Positions 1-8,466 of a stretch of 64,000 bases of DNA are shown in pieces (position 1 is the first letter of the stretch; each line of letters begins with the position of its first letter). The DNA is from Halomicrobium katesii DSM 19301 (lineage in GTDB: Archaea; Halobacteriota; Halobacteria; Halobacteriales; Haloarculaceae): positions 295 to 64,294 of the forward strand of contig NZ_KB905379.1 of assembly GCF_000379085.1 (NCBI RefSeq), read 5' to 3'. The notes below the pieces were generated by a model that searched no databases, was not told where the DNA came from, and worked only from the letters and a program-made list of their open reading frames with translations. Made by a program: the position numbers and the translations under genes.

Positions 1-194
1 AGGAAACCGACCTCGATATCTGGTACTTCCCACCAAAATTACCGGAGCTCAATCCAGTCGAAGGATGCTGGGATCGTCTCAACGAGTGGTTCAAGCATCG
101 ACTCATCCCAGATCTTTCGACGCTAAAACAGCAAATCCAGCGAGGCCTTCCAACTGTTGATGAACCGAATATCTGGAAGTATCTCTGTCGTTAA
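1..194 (+). pseudogene. IS630-type transposase, C-terminal part (cut by window edge)
   Basis: The reading frame is open from the first bases (codons from base 3) to TAA at 192-194. It contains the signature end of IS630/Tc1-type DDE transposases: a PPKLPELNPVEGCWDRLNEW segment carrying the final acidic residue of the triad (E of NPVE), followed by a short helical tail. Only about 63 residues are inside the window, so I cannot tell whether the element is intact. The next gene starts about 120 bp downstream. No terminal repeat could be placed in the short stretch that follows. Confidence 0.8.
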
Positions 195-315
195 TTACCA
201 GTAAAAACTAATGCACGACCGTATGACGAAGATGCCCTAGGCGGCCGTCGTACCGCACGACGCCCCTCGAATGCCCGTGTAAACGCTTATCAGTACCGGC
301 CGTGTTGCCGGCCGT

Positions 316-1089
316 ATGAAGCGTGTTCGATTTCGCGACTCTGCGGGGAACGTCCGTGGTGGACGGTGGACCGTCGAAGACGGTGAGCCGGTCGTCACGG
401 CGGCGGCTGGCCCGTACGGCCGCATCGCCTTCGGCGACGAGTCCTACGCCCCGGAGGAAGTCGACGTACTCCCGCCCTGCGAGCCCACGAAGATCGTCTG
501 TGTGGGTCGCAACTACGCGGAGCACGCCGACGAGATGGACAACGACGTGCCGGATCGGCCGCTCCTCTTTCTGAAACCGCCCAACACCGTCGCGAGACAC
601 GACAAGACGGTGACGCTGCTGGCGGACAAAGACCGGATCGACTACGAGGCAGAGCTGGGCGTGGTCATCGGCGAGCAGTGCAAGAACGTCAGCCAGCGCA
701 ACGCCGAGGACGTGATCGCGGGCTACACCTGCGTCAACGACCTCTCGAACCGCGACGACCAGAACAGAGAGCAAAACTGGGTTCGCGGGAAGGCCTTCGA
801 CAACGCGTGTCCGATCGGCCCCCTCGTCGCGACGCCGGAACACGTCCCCGACGACGCGACGATCGAGACGCGCGTCAACGGCGAGACCAAGCAGTCCTCC
901 TCGATCGAACACCTCATCTTCTCCATTCCGGAGCTCATCGAGGAGATCACGGCCTACATGACGCTGGAACCCGGCGACGTGATCGCGACCGGGACACCGG
1001 AGGGTGTCGGTCCGCTGGCCGACGGCGACAGCGTCGAGATCGAGATCGAAGGCGTCGGGACGCTCAAACACAGCGTCCGGATTCCCTGA
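316..1089 (+). CDS. Fumarylacetoacetate hydrolase (FAH) family protein
   Basis: This 257-residue soluble enzyme matches the FAH fold, Mg-dependent hydrolases or decarboxylases of beta-diketo or oxo-acid substrates. The core shows 'CVGRNYAEHADEM' near residue 60, the metal-binding 'DYEAELGVVIG' near 117, a later 'NDLSNRD' and the C-terminal 'GDVIATGTPEGVG', all in the family order. The length is normal for single-domain archaeal members. The exact substrate cannot be read from the sequence. The TGA stop runs directly into a TGATACGG repeat end. Confidence 0.88.
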   Translation: MKRVRFRDSAGNVRGGRWTVEDGEPVVTAAAGPYGRIAFGDESYAPEEVDVLPPCEPTKIVCVGRNYAEHADEMDNDVPDRPLLFLKPPNTVARHDKTVTLLADKDRIDYEAELGVVIGEQCKNVSQRNAEDVIAGYTCVNDLSNRDDQNREQNWVRGKAFDNACPIGPLVATPEHVPDDATIETRVNGETKQSSSIEHLIFSIPELIEEITAYMTLEPGDVIATGTPEGVGPLADGDSVEIEIEGVGTLKHSVRIP

Positions 1090-1111
1090 TACGGACGGGT
1101 GTAGTTGCGTA
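1089..1111 (+). repeat. Half copy of the dispersed 81-bp hairpin repeat
   Basis: ATACGGACGGGTGTAGTTGC matches one arm of the long palindromic repeats at 7755, 48338, 57289 and 60998. The TGA stop of the FAH gene supplies its first base. The other arm is absent. Confidence 0.55.
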
Positions 1112-1129
1112 TGACTGGACCGACCAGAT

Positions 1130-1702
1130 TTATTCGTCCAGATCAGGGAGATCGCCAGTGTACTCTGCGTTCATCACCTGTGCGACGAAGTACCGGAGCC
1201 GATCGAACAGTTCGTCTTCGGTCTCGTAGGTGAGGATCGTCGCGTCCCAGCGACGTGCTAGACCATCGATCATCGCACTGCGAACACCTGTTTCGTGAAC
1301 AAATACCACCCGCTCACGCTGTTGCTCGTCGAGAGCCTCCATCACTGATCCCACCTCGATCCCGACGCCGAGGTTCTTTCCGACCAGTGGTGCGACGAAG
1401 ACGACTGCGTTGCTTGCTCGTGCGAACTCGATCGTCTGTGTCGCCGCGTCCATCTCGTCGAGTGGTATCTCCGCGTCGATAGCGAGGAAAGCGTTGACGC
1501 CAACCGCTTCCCGAAGCCTGTCACGTGTCCGTTCGAGCAGCGCTTGCACGTCCTCCTCGTCGTACTCGCCGCCGACGTCCTCATCCCACTCCAGAAAGGG
1601 GTTCGCGTCGTCGACTCCGAACGCTTTGTACGGCCCCATCACGTACACCAGAAAGCGTCGGTATCGAACGGGCGAGAGGGTATCCAGCAGCCGATTGCGC
1701 AT
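1130..1702 (-). CDS. Conserved haloarchaeal protein, nucleoside-2-deoxyribosyltransferase/SIR2-like fold (DUF7509-like)
   Basis: This is a 190-residue cytoplasmic protein starting at 'MRNRLLDTLSP'. It has alternating hydrophobic strands (FLVYVMGPY, FLAIDAEIPL, AVVFVAPLVGKNLGVGIEVG, RVVFVHE) that resemble a Rossmann-like fold in which the sequence 'GPYKAF' follows the first strand. I recognise it as the kind of haloarchaea-restricted family catalogued as a DUF (DUF7509-like). No catalytic function can be assigned. It converges on the FAH gene with a half hairpin repeat between them. Confidence 0.6.
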   Translation of the reverse strand: MRNRLLDTLSPVRYRRFLVYVMGPYKAFGVDDANPFLEWDEDVGGEYDEEDVQALLERTRDRLREAVGVNAFLAIDAEIPLDEMDAATQTIEFARASNAVVFVAPLVGKNLGVGIEVGSVMEALDEQQRERVVFVHETGVRSAMIDGLARRWDATILTYETEDELFDRLRYFVAQVMNAEYTGDLPDLDE

Positions 1703-1796
1703 AGGTCTGTGTGTCCGCCAGCACATATAAAAACAGCTGTTTTCAGTAGATACTGACTCAGTAACGACTATGTACTGTCGTGCCGTACAAACGGGT

Positions 1797-2186
1797 ATGG
1801 CGGACGCGACCAACGACACTGGCGGGGCCGAGCCTCCGGAGCCGTTGCTCCCCGACGACAGCGTGCTCGACCTGTCGGAGTACCTGGCGATGCAGCGTGC
1901 CATCGGTAACGAGACTCGGTTTCAGGTCCTCCGGACGCTGGCGCGCAACGGCGACCTGAGCGCGAGCCAGCTCGCTGAGGTCCTCGACATCGAGACGAAC
2001 ACGCTCCACTACCATCTCGACACGCTCGTCGACGTGGGGCTCGTCCGGAACCGAAAGCGATCCGCGCCCGACCGTGACGGTCTCTACTCCTACTACCGCG
2101 TAAGTTCGCTCGGTGAGGCGATGCTGGACCACGGCGTCGAAGCACTCCTGGATCGCGAGTGGGCGTTCGCGGACCGCTACGCGTAA
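1797..2186 (+). CDS. ArsR-type winged-helix transcriptional regulator
   Basis: The 129-residue protein holds a clear winged helix: '[43 protein letters not shown]' spans helices 2-4, with the recognition helix in [10 protein letters not shown], followed by a basic wing ([12 protein letters not shown]). There is no cysteine metal site, so metal sensing is unlikely. I chose the ATG at 1797; an upstream in-frame ATG at 1770 would add nine residues. The TAA stop lies inside a half copy of the dispersed hairpin repeat. Confidence 0.8.
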   Translation: MADATNDTGGAEPPEPLLPDDSVLDLSEYLAMQRAIGNETRFQVLRTLARNGDLSASQLAEVLDIETNTLHYHLDTLVDVGLVRNRKRSAPDRDGLYSYYRVSSLGEAMLDHGVEALLDREWAFADRYA

Positions 2187-2206
2187 GCAACTACAACCGT
2201 CCGTAT
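2182..2206 (+). repeat. Half copy of the dispersed hairpin repeat (right arm)
   Basis: CGTAAGCAACTACAACCGTC followed by CGTAT corresponds to the right arm of the 81-82 bp palindromes. It begins two bases before the TAA stop (2184-2186) of the regulator gene. Confidence 0.55.
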
Positions 2207-2295
2207 GAAGCATCATCTCGAACCGGCCTGTCTCTTTCCGACCGACTTCCGGTACGTTCTCACGAGCGTAGCGGCTTCCACACTGCTGGAGTGAG

Positions 2296-2564
2296 CTACG
2301 ACGCTTCACATACTCTCGTCGCCAGTGGTCGAACTCGTGACCGCTCCAGAACACGCCCGTCGTCGTACAGTTCGGGCCGAACGAGGTCAGTGTGATCGAC
2401 CAGCAAGTCGAAGTCGTAGATCACAGGCGCGTTGTCGAGTTCGTACATCTCCTGTGCGTGGTTCGAGGCGGCGTAGACGATCTGTTCGACACCAGCGTCG
2501 CGGGCCGCCCAGAAGACGTTCGCCGTGCAACCGTTGCACTCGCGCCGGTGAGCAACACGTCCAT
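2296..2564 (-). pseudogene. Remnant of an NAD-dependent epimerase/dehydratase
   Basis: Reading minus strand, ATG at 2564 begins 'MDVLLTGAS', the start of an SDR-type Rossmann fold. After a frame jump come 'NVFWAARDAGVEQIVYAASN' and later '[12 protein letters not shown]', which are typical mid-protein segments of haloarchaeal UDP-sugar epimerase-like enzymes. Most of the Rossmann core, the YxxxK motif and the C-terminal half are missing, and the frame ends at a stop at 2296-2298. I read it as a decayed gene with internal deletions. Confidence 0.6.
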
Positions 2565-2620
2565 ACCATGGTCTCGGGCCCGACTCTCAAACTGGTTGGC
2601 CCGGATGACAACCCATAAGT

Positions 2621-2634
2621 TTAGGATTGCCTAA
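2621..2634. promoter_or_regulatory. Iron-box palindrome TTAGG-N4-CCTAA
   Basis: A perfect TTAGGATTGCCTAA sits 10 bp before the GTG start of the GMC oxidoreductase. The half sites equal those of DtxR-family operators. Two identical-architecture sites precede the binding-protein gene at 49608. A DtxR/SirR/Idr-type repressor is the inferred ligand. Confidence 0.7.
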
Positions 2635-2643
2635 TTCTCTCGC

Positions 2644-4278
2644 GTGCAGTCGCGCACGCCGTCACCCAGACAGGACGTGTGCGTCGTCGGCGCGGGGCCG
2701 GCCGGCGCGCTCGTGGCTCATCGGCTCGCCAGCGCCGGCCACGACGTGGTCGTACTGGAAGCCGGGCCGCGGTTCGACTTCGACGCGCGGCCCGAGCAGA
2801 TGGAGCGAGCGATCCGGCCGGCCCACGACGACCTGTCGATCTGGGAGATGGGCGGCGAGCGCGACGAGTACTCGACGGGCGGCGAGCAGTTCTACCCGCT
2901 GAACGCCAACCGCGTCAAGGGCGTCGGCGGATCGACGCTGCACTGGCAGGGGATGGTCCCGCGGCTCCATCCGACAGACTTCGCCGGTGACCACCCGAAC
3001 GACGATCCGGCCTGGCCGATCGACTACGAGGAGCTGCGACCCTACTACGCCGAGGCGGAGTCGGCGCTGGGCGTCGCGGGGGCGTCGGACAACCCCTTCG
3101 GACCGCCACGGCGAACGCCGTTCCCCATGTCGGCGTTCGAGCCGTCGTACAGCGACTCGCTGTTTGCACCCGCCTGCGAGCGGCTCGGTATCACGACCCA
3201 CAGCGTGCCCAACGCCCGCAACAGCGAGCCCTACGACGACAGATCGACCTGCGTCGGCTACGGGACCTGTCAGCCGGTCTGTCCCTCCGGCGCGAAGTAC
3301 AGCGCCGACACCCACGTCCAGAAGGCCGAGCGCGCGGGTGCCCGAGTCGTCGACCGCGCGCCGGTTCAGCGACTGGAGAGCGGCGACGATTCCCGTCGGA
3401 TCGACGCCGCGGTGTACGCGACGCCGGACGGGACCGAACACCGCCAGCGGGCTCGCCAGTTCGTGCTGGCGGCCGGCGGGATCGAGATTCCGCGGCTCCT
3501 CTTGCTGTCTCGCTCGCCCGACCATCCCGACGGACTGGCGAACAGTTCGGGCGCGGTCGGCCGGTACTTCATAGAGCACCTCTTTGCCGGGGCCGGCGGG
3601 ACGATCGACGAGCCGACCCGCCAGAACCACGTCGGCTTCCTCACCAGCGAGAGCCACCAGTTCTACGACGAGCCCGGACAGGCGGTCACCAGAGACGACG
3701 AGACCGTGGTGCCGGCTGCCGACGGCCCGCTGTCGCCGATCAAACTGGAGTTTCTCAACTACGCCGGCCCGTCGCCCGTCGAGATGGCGCTGGACGCCGA
3801 GACGTGGGGCGACGACCTGCTCGACGACCTCCGGGCGGGCTACGGGAACCACGTCGCGATGGGGGGGCTCGTCGGCCAGCCCCCGCGGGCCGAGAACCGG
3901 ATCACGCTCGACCCGTCGACGACCGACGACCACGGCAATCCGGTCCCGGAGATCCACTGGTCGTGGGGCGAGCGCGTGCTCCGAACGATCGAGCGGGCGA
4001 ACCGCATCCAACACGCGGTCCTCTCGGAGCTCGGCGTCGACATCGGCTGGACTGCGGGGCCGGACTCGACCGGTCCCGCCGCCCACCACATGGGGACGAC
4101 GCGGATGGGGACCGACCCGGCAGCGAGCGTCGTCGACCCCGACCTCCGGACCCACGACCTGGACAACTGCTGGATCGCGTCGTCGAGCGTGTTCCCGACT
4201 GCGGGCTCGATGAACCCGACGCTGACGATCGCGGCGCTGGCGCTTCGGTGTGGCGACGCACTCGACGAGCGGCTGTGA
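2644..4278 (+). CDS. GMC-family FAD-dependent oxidoreductase
   Basis: A 544-residue flavoprotein. The N-terminus has the dinucleotide-binding 'VVGAGPAGALVAHRLASAG' with an acidic end of strand 2 (VVLEAG). The middle has the GMC signature 'GVGGSTLHWQGMVPRLHP' and 'FVLAAGGIEIPRLLL'. The C-terminus has 'AAHHMGTTRMG' and 'NPTLTIAALALRCGDAL', the FAD/substrate cap with a catalytic-type His. A 'CVGYGTCQPVCPSGAKYS' cysteine cluster is like that in GMC members related to gluconate or sugar dehydrogenases. The start is a GTG at 2644, only 10 bp after an iron box, so transcription is probably iron-repressed and leaderless. The substrate is unknown. Confidence 0.85.
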   Translation: MQSRTPSPRQDVCVVGAGPAGALVAHRLASAGHDVVVLEAGPRFDFDARPEQMERAIRPAHDDLSIWEMGGERDEYSTGGEQFYPLNANRVKGVGGSTLHWQGMVPRLHPTDFAGDHPNDDPAWPIDYEELRPYYAEAESALGVAGASDNPFGPPRRTPFPMSAFEPSYSDSLFAPACERLGITTHSVPNARNSEPYDDRSTCVGYGTCQPVCPSGAKYSADTHVQKAERAGARVVDRAPVQRLESGDDSRRIDAAVYATPDGTEHRQRARQFVLAAGGIEIPRLLLLSRSPDHPDGLANSSGAVGRYFIEHLFAGAGGTIDEPTRQNHVGFLTSESHQFYDEPGQAVTRDDETVVPAADGPLSPIKLEFLNYAGPSPVEMALDAETWGDDLLDDLRAGYGNHVAMGGLVGQPPRAENRITLDPSTTDDHGNPVPEIHWSWGERVLRTIERANRIQHAVLSELGVDIGWTAGPDSTGPAAHHMGTTRMGTDPAASVVDPDLRTHDLDNCWIASSSVFPTAGSMNPTLTIAALALRCGDALDERL

Positions 4279-4728
4279 TCAGATCCCGAGGATGATGCCC
4301 GCGTCGAGCAACAGGAGGACGGCGACGACCGTCGCCCCCAGGAAGAACGGTCGGGCGTTGCGCGCCGGCTCTCTGAGTTTCTGCTGGTCGAACCCGTCCG
4401 TGAGCTTGCTCGACCCGACCTCGACGAGGCCGGCCAGCACGAACCAGAGGACCAGCATCGCGATGACGAGGTAGCCACGGAACGTCCCAGTGAGCCCGCT
4501 GGCTCCGTACTGAGTCGCCGCGAGGTGGCCGCCAGTGAGAAAGAGCAAGAGGGCGCTCGTCCGCGAGATGAGCTTCAGCTTCCCGATCATCGCCGACAGC
4601 GGCGCGGGCGATCCCTCGCCGTCCATCGCGGTCGGCAGGACGGCGATTGCGACGAACACGACACTCCCCGTCCACAGCGCGGCGAACGTCATGTGGACGG
4701 CGTAGATACCAGCCAGTAGCTCGCTCAT
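4279..4728 (-). CDS. CopD-like four-helix membrane protein
   Basis: This 149-residue protein has four hydrophobic helices: near residues 7-35 (HMTFAALWTGSVVFVAIAVL), 50-68, 84-105 and 130-149. A His in the first helix and one in 'GGHLAATQYG' could bind metal or heme, as in CopD/DUF2269-type proteins. Its stop abuts the stop of the GMC oxidoreductase with no gap, so the two genes converge. A transport or redox role is inference. Confidence 0.6.
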   Translation of the reverse strand: MSELLAGIYAVHMTFAALWTGSVVFVAIAVLPTAMDGEGSPAPLSAMIGKLKLISRTSALLLFLTGGHLAATQYGASGLTGTFRGYLVIAMLVLWFVLAGLVEVGSSKLTDGFDQQKLREPARNARPFFLGATVVAVLLLLDAGIILGI

Positions 4729-4768
4729 GGATTGCCGTCGGGACTCGACCGTAATCAAACAGTGGGGA

Positions 4769-5455
4769 TCACTCGCCGAAGTCGACCGGGTCCTCGGCCG
4801 TCATGTCGAGCTCTTCGACCTCGTGGGCCTTCGACCGCGTCGGCTCGCTCGTCGACCGGTCGAGCTCCAGCTGATCGATCACGTGGACGAACGAGCCCGG
4901 ATCCGGGACGAGGAAGATCCGGAGCTTGAACGCCACGTCGGAGTCGGCGATGTCGACGATCGAGTCCAGTACGATCGACATCGAGTCGCGCCTGACGTGG
5001 GTCAGCGCGTCGTCGGCGATCGCCGTCGCCTGATCGCGCTCCAGCTGTGGCGTGGCGAAGTCGATCGTCGTCTCCAGCGTGTTCGCGATGCCGTCGATAA
5101 AGCCCGACGTGAGGACGTTACACATCTCCGACAGCGCGCTCTCGTGGAGCTGGTTGAAGCCGTCTTCCGTCGACGTGTTCGTGAGCAGGCTGGCGACCTC
5201 GGCCGCCGTCGCCGGGGAGAATGTCATCAGGAAGACGCCGTAGGGCGGCTCGGTGAGCCTGACGCGCGCCCCGTAAATCTCGCCGTCACCCATCTCGGCG
5301 GGGATGTCGGACGGTTCGACGAACGAGAGGCTCTTGATCTCGACGGTCGCTTCGACGCCGGCCAGCGTCTCCAGCGAGGCCGTCACGTTCTCGGCCCCGC
5401 TCTTTATCAGCTGGTTGATGATCGACAGCTTCCGAACGTCGATGAGTAACGGCAT
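4769..5455 (-). CDS. cheC: CheC-family chemotaxis phosphatase/adaptor
   Basis: The 228-residue protein begins with an helix-rich segment and carries the CheC motif 'ESALSEMCNVLTSGFIDGIAN' near residues 105-125, in which E and N are the phosphatase residues of the CheC/CheX/FliM group. The second copy of the motif, expected in the C-terminal half ('RDQATAIADDALTHVRR'), lacks the E-x2-N pattern, so at most one active site seems present. It ends in an acidic tail. CheC proteins dephosphorylate CheY-P. Here it stands alone, away from a che cluster, with hisC divergent. Confidence 0.8.
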   Translation of the reverse strand: MPLLIDVRKLSIINQLIKSGAENVTASLETLAGVEATVEIKSLSFVEPSDIPAEMGDGEIYGARVRLTEPPYGVFLMTFSPATAAEVASLLTNTSTEDGFNQLHESALSEMCNVLTSGFIDGIANTLETTIDFATPQLERDQATAIADDALTHVRRDSMSIVLDSIVDIADSDVAFKLRIFLVPDPGSFVHVIDQLELDRSTSEPTRSKAHEVEELDMTAEDPVDFGE

Positions 5456-5573
5456 CGATTCACAGGAGCGGTGCCCGTATCATATTGTTTTCCCCCGCGC
5501 TATCAACTGCTGTAATCGCGCCACACCGCCCACAGTGAGCACGCTTAAGCCCTCCCGTCCGCTTGCATCGACC

Positions 5574-6644
5574 ATGCAACCACGGGACCTCTCGGCCCAC
5601 GGCGTCTACCGTGCCGGACGAGGGATCGAAGAGGTCGCCCGGGAACTCGACGTGGACCCGGACGACCTCGTGAAGCTCGCGTCGAACGAGAACATGTACG
5701 GTCCGAGCCCGGCCGCCGTCGAAGCGATCCAGTCGTCGGCCGAACAGATGCACTCGTACCCGAAAGCCTCCCACGCGGACCTCGTCGATCGCCTCGCCGA
5801 CCGCTGGGGGCTCGCCCCGGAACAGGTCTGGCTGGGCAACGGCGGCGACGGCGTCCTCGACTACTTCGCCCGCGCGATGCTGGAGCCCGGCGACGCGGTC
5901 CTCGTCCCCGCGCCGGGGTTTGCCTACTACCCGATGAGCGCGCGGTTCCACCACGGCACGATCCGGGAGTACACCCTCTCGAAGGCCGACGACTTCGAGC
6001 AGACGGCCGAGACAGTCCTCGAGGCCTACGACGGCGAGCGGATCGTCTATCTCACCAGCCCCCACAATCCGACCGGGACGGAGATCGGCAACGACGACGT
6101 GGTCGAGATCGCAGACCGGACCGACGAGGAGACGCTCGTCCTCGTCGACGAGGCCTACGGCGAGTTCACCGACGCGACCAGCGCGCGCACACTCGTCGAC
6201 GAGCGCGACGACGTGGCCGTCCTGCGGACCTTCTCGAAGGCGTACGGACTCGCCGGCGTTCGTCTCGGCTACGGCTTTGTCCCGGCGAAGTGGGCCGACG
6301 CCTACGCGCGCATCAACACGCCGTTTGCGGCCGGCGAACTGGCCTGTCGGGCCGGACGGGCCGCACTTGACGACGACGAACACGTCGAGAAGACCGTCGA
6401 GACCGCCCGCTGGGCCCGCGAGTACTACCACGAGCACCTCGACGCACCGACCTGGGAGAGCGGGGGGAACTTCGTGCTCGCGGAGGTGGGCGACGCCGAG
6501 GCCGTCGCCGACGCGGCCCAGCGCGACGGCGTCATCGTCCGGGACTGTGGCAGCTTCGGCCTGCCCGAGTGCGTTCGGATCACCTGTGGCACGCGCGAGG
6601 ACACGAGGACGGCCGTCGAGGTCGTCAACGGGGTGCTCGACTGA
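5574..6644 (+). CDS. hisC: Histidinol-phosphate aminotransferase
   Basis: A 356-residue class-I/II PLP aminotransferase catalysing the transamination step of histidine synthesis. The sequence shows 'LASNENMYGPSPAA' near residue 30 (substrate-binding loop), 'YLTSPHNPTGTEI' (PLP contacts), 'VLVDEAYGEF' (Asp/Tyr pair) and 'RTFSKAYGLAGVRLGYG', whose Lys is the Schiff-base residue. The ATG at 5574 follows a TTAAG-like promoter stretch. An upstream extension in the same frame looks non-coding. It is followed with a 1-nt overlap by the kinase gene, so they probably form an operon. Confidence 0.93.
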   Translation: MQPRDLSAHGVYRAGRGIEEVARELDVDPDDLVKLASNENMYGPSPAAVEAIQSSAEQMHSYPKASHADLVDRLADRWGLAPEQVWLGNGGDGVLDYFARAMLEPGDAVLVPAPGFAYYPMSARFHHGTIREYTLSKADDFEQTAETVLEAYDGERIVYLTSPHNPTGTEIGNDDVVEIADRTDEETLVLVDEAYGEFTDATSARTLVDERDDVAVLRTFSKAYGLAGVRLGYGFVPAKWADAYARINTPFAAGELACRAGRAALDDDEHVEKTVETARWAREYYHEHLDAPTWESGGNFVLAEVGDAEAVADAAQRDGVIVRDCGSFGLPECVRITCGTREDTRTAVEVVNGVLD

Positions 6645-7150
6645 TGCGCGTCGCGGTCACCGGGACGCCGGGCACCGGGAAGACGACGGCGACCGAGCGA
6701 CTGGCGACCGACCTCGACGTGATCCACCTCAACGACGCCATCAAGCGCGAGGGGCTGGACGACGGCGTCGACGACGAGCGCGACAGCGTCGTGGCCGATT
6801 TCGAAGCGATCGAGTCGTGGCTCGACGGCCGCGACGACGCCCTCGTCGAGTCACACCTCGCACACCACTTCGACGCGGATCGCGTGATCGTGTTGCGGGC
6901 GCATCCGGCGACGATCGAGGAGCGCCTCGCCGACCGGGGCGAGAGCGACGCCTCGATCGCCGAGAACGCGGAGAGCGAGGCGCTCGACGTGATCCTCACC
7001 GAAGCCGTCGAATCCCACGGCACCGACTCCGTCTACGAGATCGACACGACGGACCGATCGAGAGCGGCGGTCGCCGAAGAGATCGCGGCCGTCGTCGACG
7101 GTGAACGAGAGCCGAGCGCCGGCACCGTCTCGTTCGTCGAGTGGCTATGA
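6644..7150 (+). CDS. Adenylate-kinase-related P-loop kinase (Fap7/AK6-like)
   Basis: The 168-residue protein opens with 'MRVAVTGTPGTGKTTATERL', a Walker A of the AK6/Fap7 type, and has 'LVESHLAHHF', 'RADHPATIEERL'-like LID residues ('LRAHPATIEERLADRG') and a C-terminal helical region. Such archaeal kinases act on AMP/dAMP or in ribosome assembly. It overlaps hisC's stop (TGATG) and its own stop overlaps the ATG of the next gene, so translation is probably coupled across three genes. Confidence 0.85.
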   Translation: MRVAVTGTPGTGKTTATERLATDLDVIHLNDAIKREGLDDGVDDERDSVVADFEAIESWLDGRDDALVESHLAHHFDADRVIVLRAHPATIEERLADRGESDASIAENAESEALDVILTEAVESHGTDSVYEIDTTDRSRAAVAEEIAAVVDGEREPSAGTVSFVEWL

Positions 7151-7755
7151 CGCTGGATCAGTTCCGCCCGCTGGCCGACCGGGCGCTTGGCCCCTTCGTG
7201 ACGGTCGCAAAACGGCTGGGCGTGAGCCCCAACGGCGTCAGCGTCGTCGCGTTCGCCCTCGCGGCCGCTGCCGGCGGTGCGTTCTTCCTGGCGGGGACTC
7301 GACCCCGACTGTACGCCGTCGGTGCCGTGCTGGTGTTCGCCAACGGCTGGCTCGACCTCGTCGACGGCGCGCTGGCCCGAGAGCTGTCTGTCGCCTCCTC
7401 CGGCGGTGATCTGCTGGATCACGTGCTCGACCGATACGCCGACATCGTCATGCTGGTCGGCCTCGCGGCCGGAATCGGTCGGTACGACCTCGGACTGGCG
7501 GCCGTCACCGGCGTCCTGATGACCTCCTACCTCGGCACACAGGCACAGGCGGTCGACCTCGACCGGGTGTACGGCGGCCTGCTCGGTCGCGCGGACCGGC
7601 TGGCGCTGATCGGCGTCGTGGGCGCGGTCGCGGCCGTCCTCGCTCGGCCCGTCCAGGGGCTCACCGTCGTCGGCTGGCTGCTGGTCGTCTTCGCGGTCGT
7701 GGGCCACCTGACGGCGCTCCAGCGGTTCTACTACGCGATGCGGGCGCTGGACTGA
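7147..7755 (+). CDS. CDP-alcohol phosphatidyltransferase family membrane protein
   Basis: A 202-residue integral membrane enzyme with about six helices. The family motif D-x2-D-G-x2-A-R-x8-G-x3-D-x3-D is visible as 'DLVDGALARELSVASSGGDL' running into 'LDHVLDRYAD' near residues 74-100. These enzymes attach head groups such as inositol, glycerol phosphate or serine to CDP-archaeol. The substrate is not readable. The ATG overlaps the upstream TGA, and the gene's own TGA flows into the hairpin repeat at 7755. Confidence 0.85.
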   Translation: MTLDQFRPLADRALGPFVTVAKRLGVSPNGVSVVAFALAAAAGGAFFLAGTRPRLYAVGAVLVFANGWLDLVDGALARELSVASSGGDLLDHVLDRYADIVMLVGLAAGIGRYDLGLAAVTGVLMTSYLGTQAQAVDLDRVYGGLLGRADRLALIGVVGAVAAVLARPVQGLTVVGWLLVVFAVVGHLTALQRFYYAMRALD

Positions 7756-7836
7756 TACGGAAAGTTGTCGGTCTTTACCAGATCGACCGCACGCCGTCGT
7801 GCGGTCGACTGGGTAAACGCCTACAACCGTCCGTAT
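7755..7836 (+). repeat. 82-bp dispersed palindromic repeat, copy 1
   Basis: ATACGG at the left and CCGTAT at the right bound an imperfect hairpin whose arms pair over about 38 bp, with the tip CACG-CCGT-CGTG. It shares length, ends (ATACGG, GTTGT, TTTACC) and position relative to a TGA stop with copies at 48338, 57289, 60998 and 61606. It may act as a transcription terminator of the hisC operon. Confidence 0.8.
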
Positions 7837-7944
7837 GATACGGACGGTCCGTCTCGACGGGGACAGTCGCTCGGGACTGGCGGGCACGGGGAGCCGTGGC
7901 CCGGTGCCACACCATTTATGCCTCGCCACATCGAAGCCGTGCGT

Positions 7945-8466
7945 ATGGTTCAGTGTGAGATGTGCGGGAAGGACGTCGCTTCACCGAATCGAGTGAAGAT
8001 CGAGGGTGCCGAGCTCGACGTCTGCGACGAATGTACCGACTTCGGGACCGAGGTCACGACGGAGGACAGTTCCTCGACCTCGACGAAGTACTCGACGAGC
8101 AGTTCTTCGTCTGGCAGCTCCGGGAGCAGCTCCGGCAGTTCCAGCAGCTCCAGTGACCGTCCCCGACACGACATGTTCGACGAGATGGACGAGCTGGCAC
8201 AGGACTACGACCAGCGGATCCGCGAGGCGCGCGAGGAACGCGGCCTCACCCAGGAGGAGCTGGCCGGCGAGCTCAACCTGAAGGCGAGTCTGATCCGCAA
8301 GCTCGAACACGGCGACACGCTACCCAGCGACGACGTCCAGACGACGCTCGAACGCGAGCTCGACATCTCGCTGAGTGCCGGCGGTACCGACGCCGACGAG
8401 GAGTGGAGCGGCGGCTCGTCGAGTGGCGAGTACACGCTGGGCGACGTGGTCAAGCGGAAGGACTAG
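7945..8466 (+). CDS. MBF1-like archaeal transcription factor (zinc ribbon plus HTH)
   Basis: A 173-residue protein with an N-terminal zinc ribbon ('CEMCGKDV' and 'CDECTDFG'), a Ser/Thr/Gly-rich linker at about residues 46-75, and a helix-turn-helix of the XRE type ('IREAREERGLTQEELAGELNLKASLIRKLEHG') at about 93-125. The domain order equals archaeal multiprotein-bridging factor 1. The ATG at 7945 follows a basic promoter stretch. Its stop overlaps by four bases the stop region of the convergent response regulator gene. Confidence 0.9.
   Translation: MVQCEMCGKDVASPNRVKIEGAELDVCDECTDFGTEVTTEDSSSTSTKYSTSSSSSGSSGSSSGSSSSSSDRPRHDMFDEMDELAQDYDQRIREAREERGLTQEELAGELNLKASLIRKLEHGDTLPSDDVQTTLERELDISLSAGGTDADEEWSGGSSSGEYTLGDVVKRKD

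Noticed and set aside
2662-4155. 497-residue frame antisense to the GMC oxidoreductase
   Set aside because: Shadow of a gene with clear GMC motifs; no start context and no family pattern.
5460-6437. Long open frame antisense to hisC (325 residues)
   Set aside because: High-GC shadow. The plus-strand frame has all HisC motifs, and the antisense composition is rich in R, V, D and G without domains.
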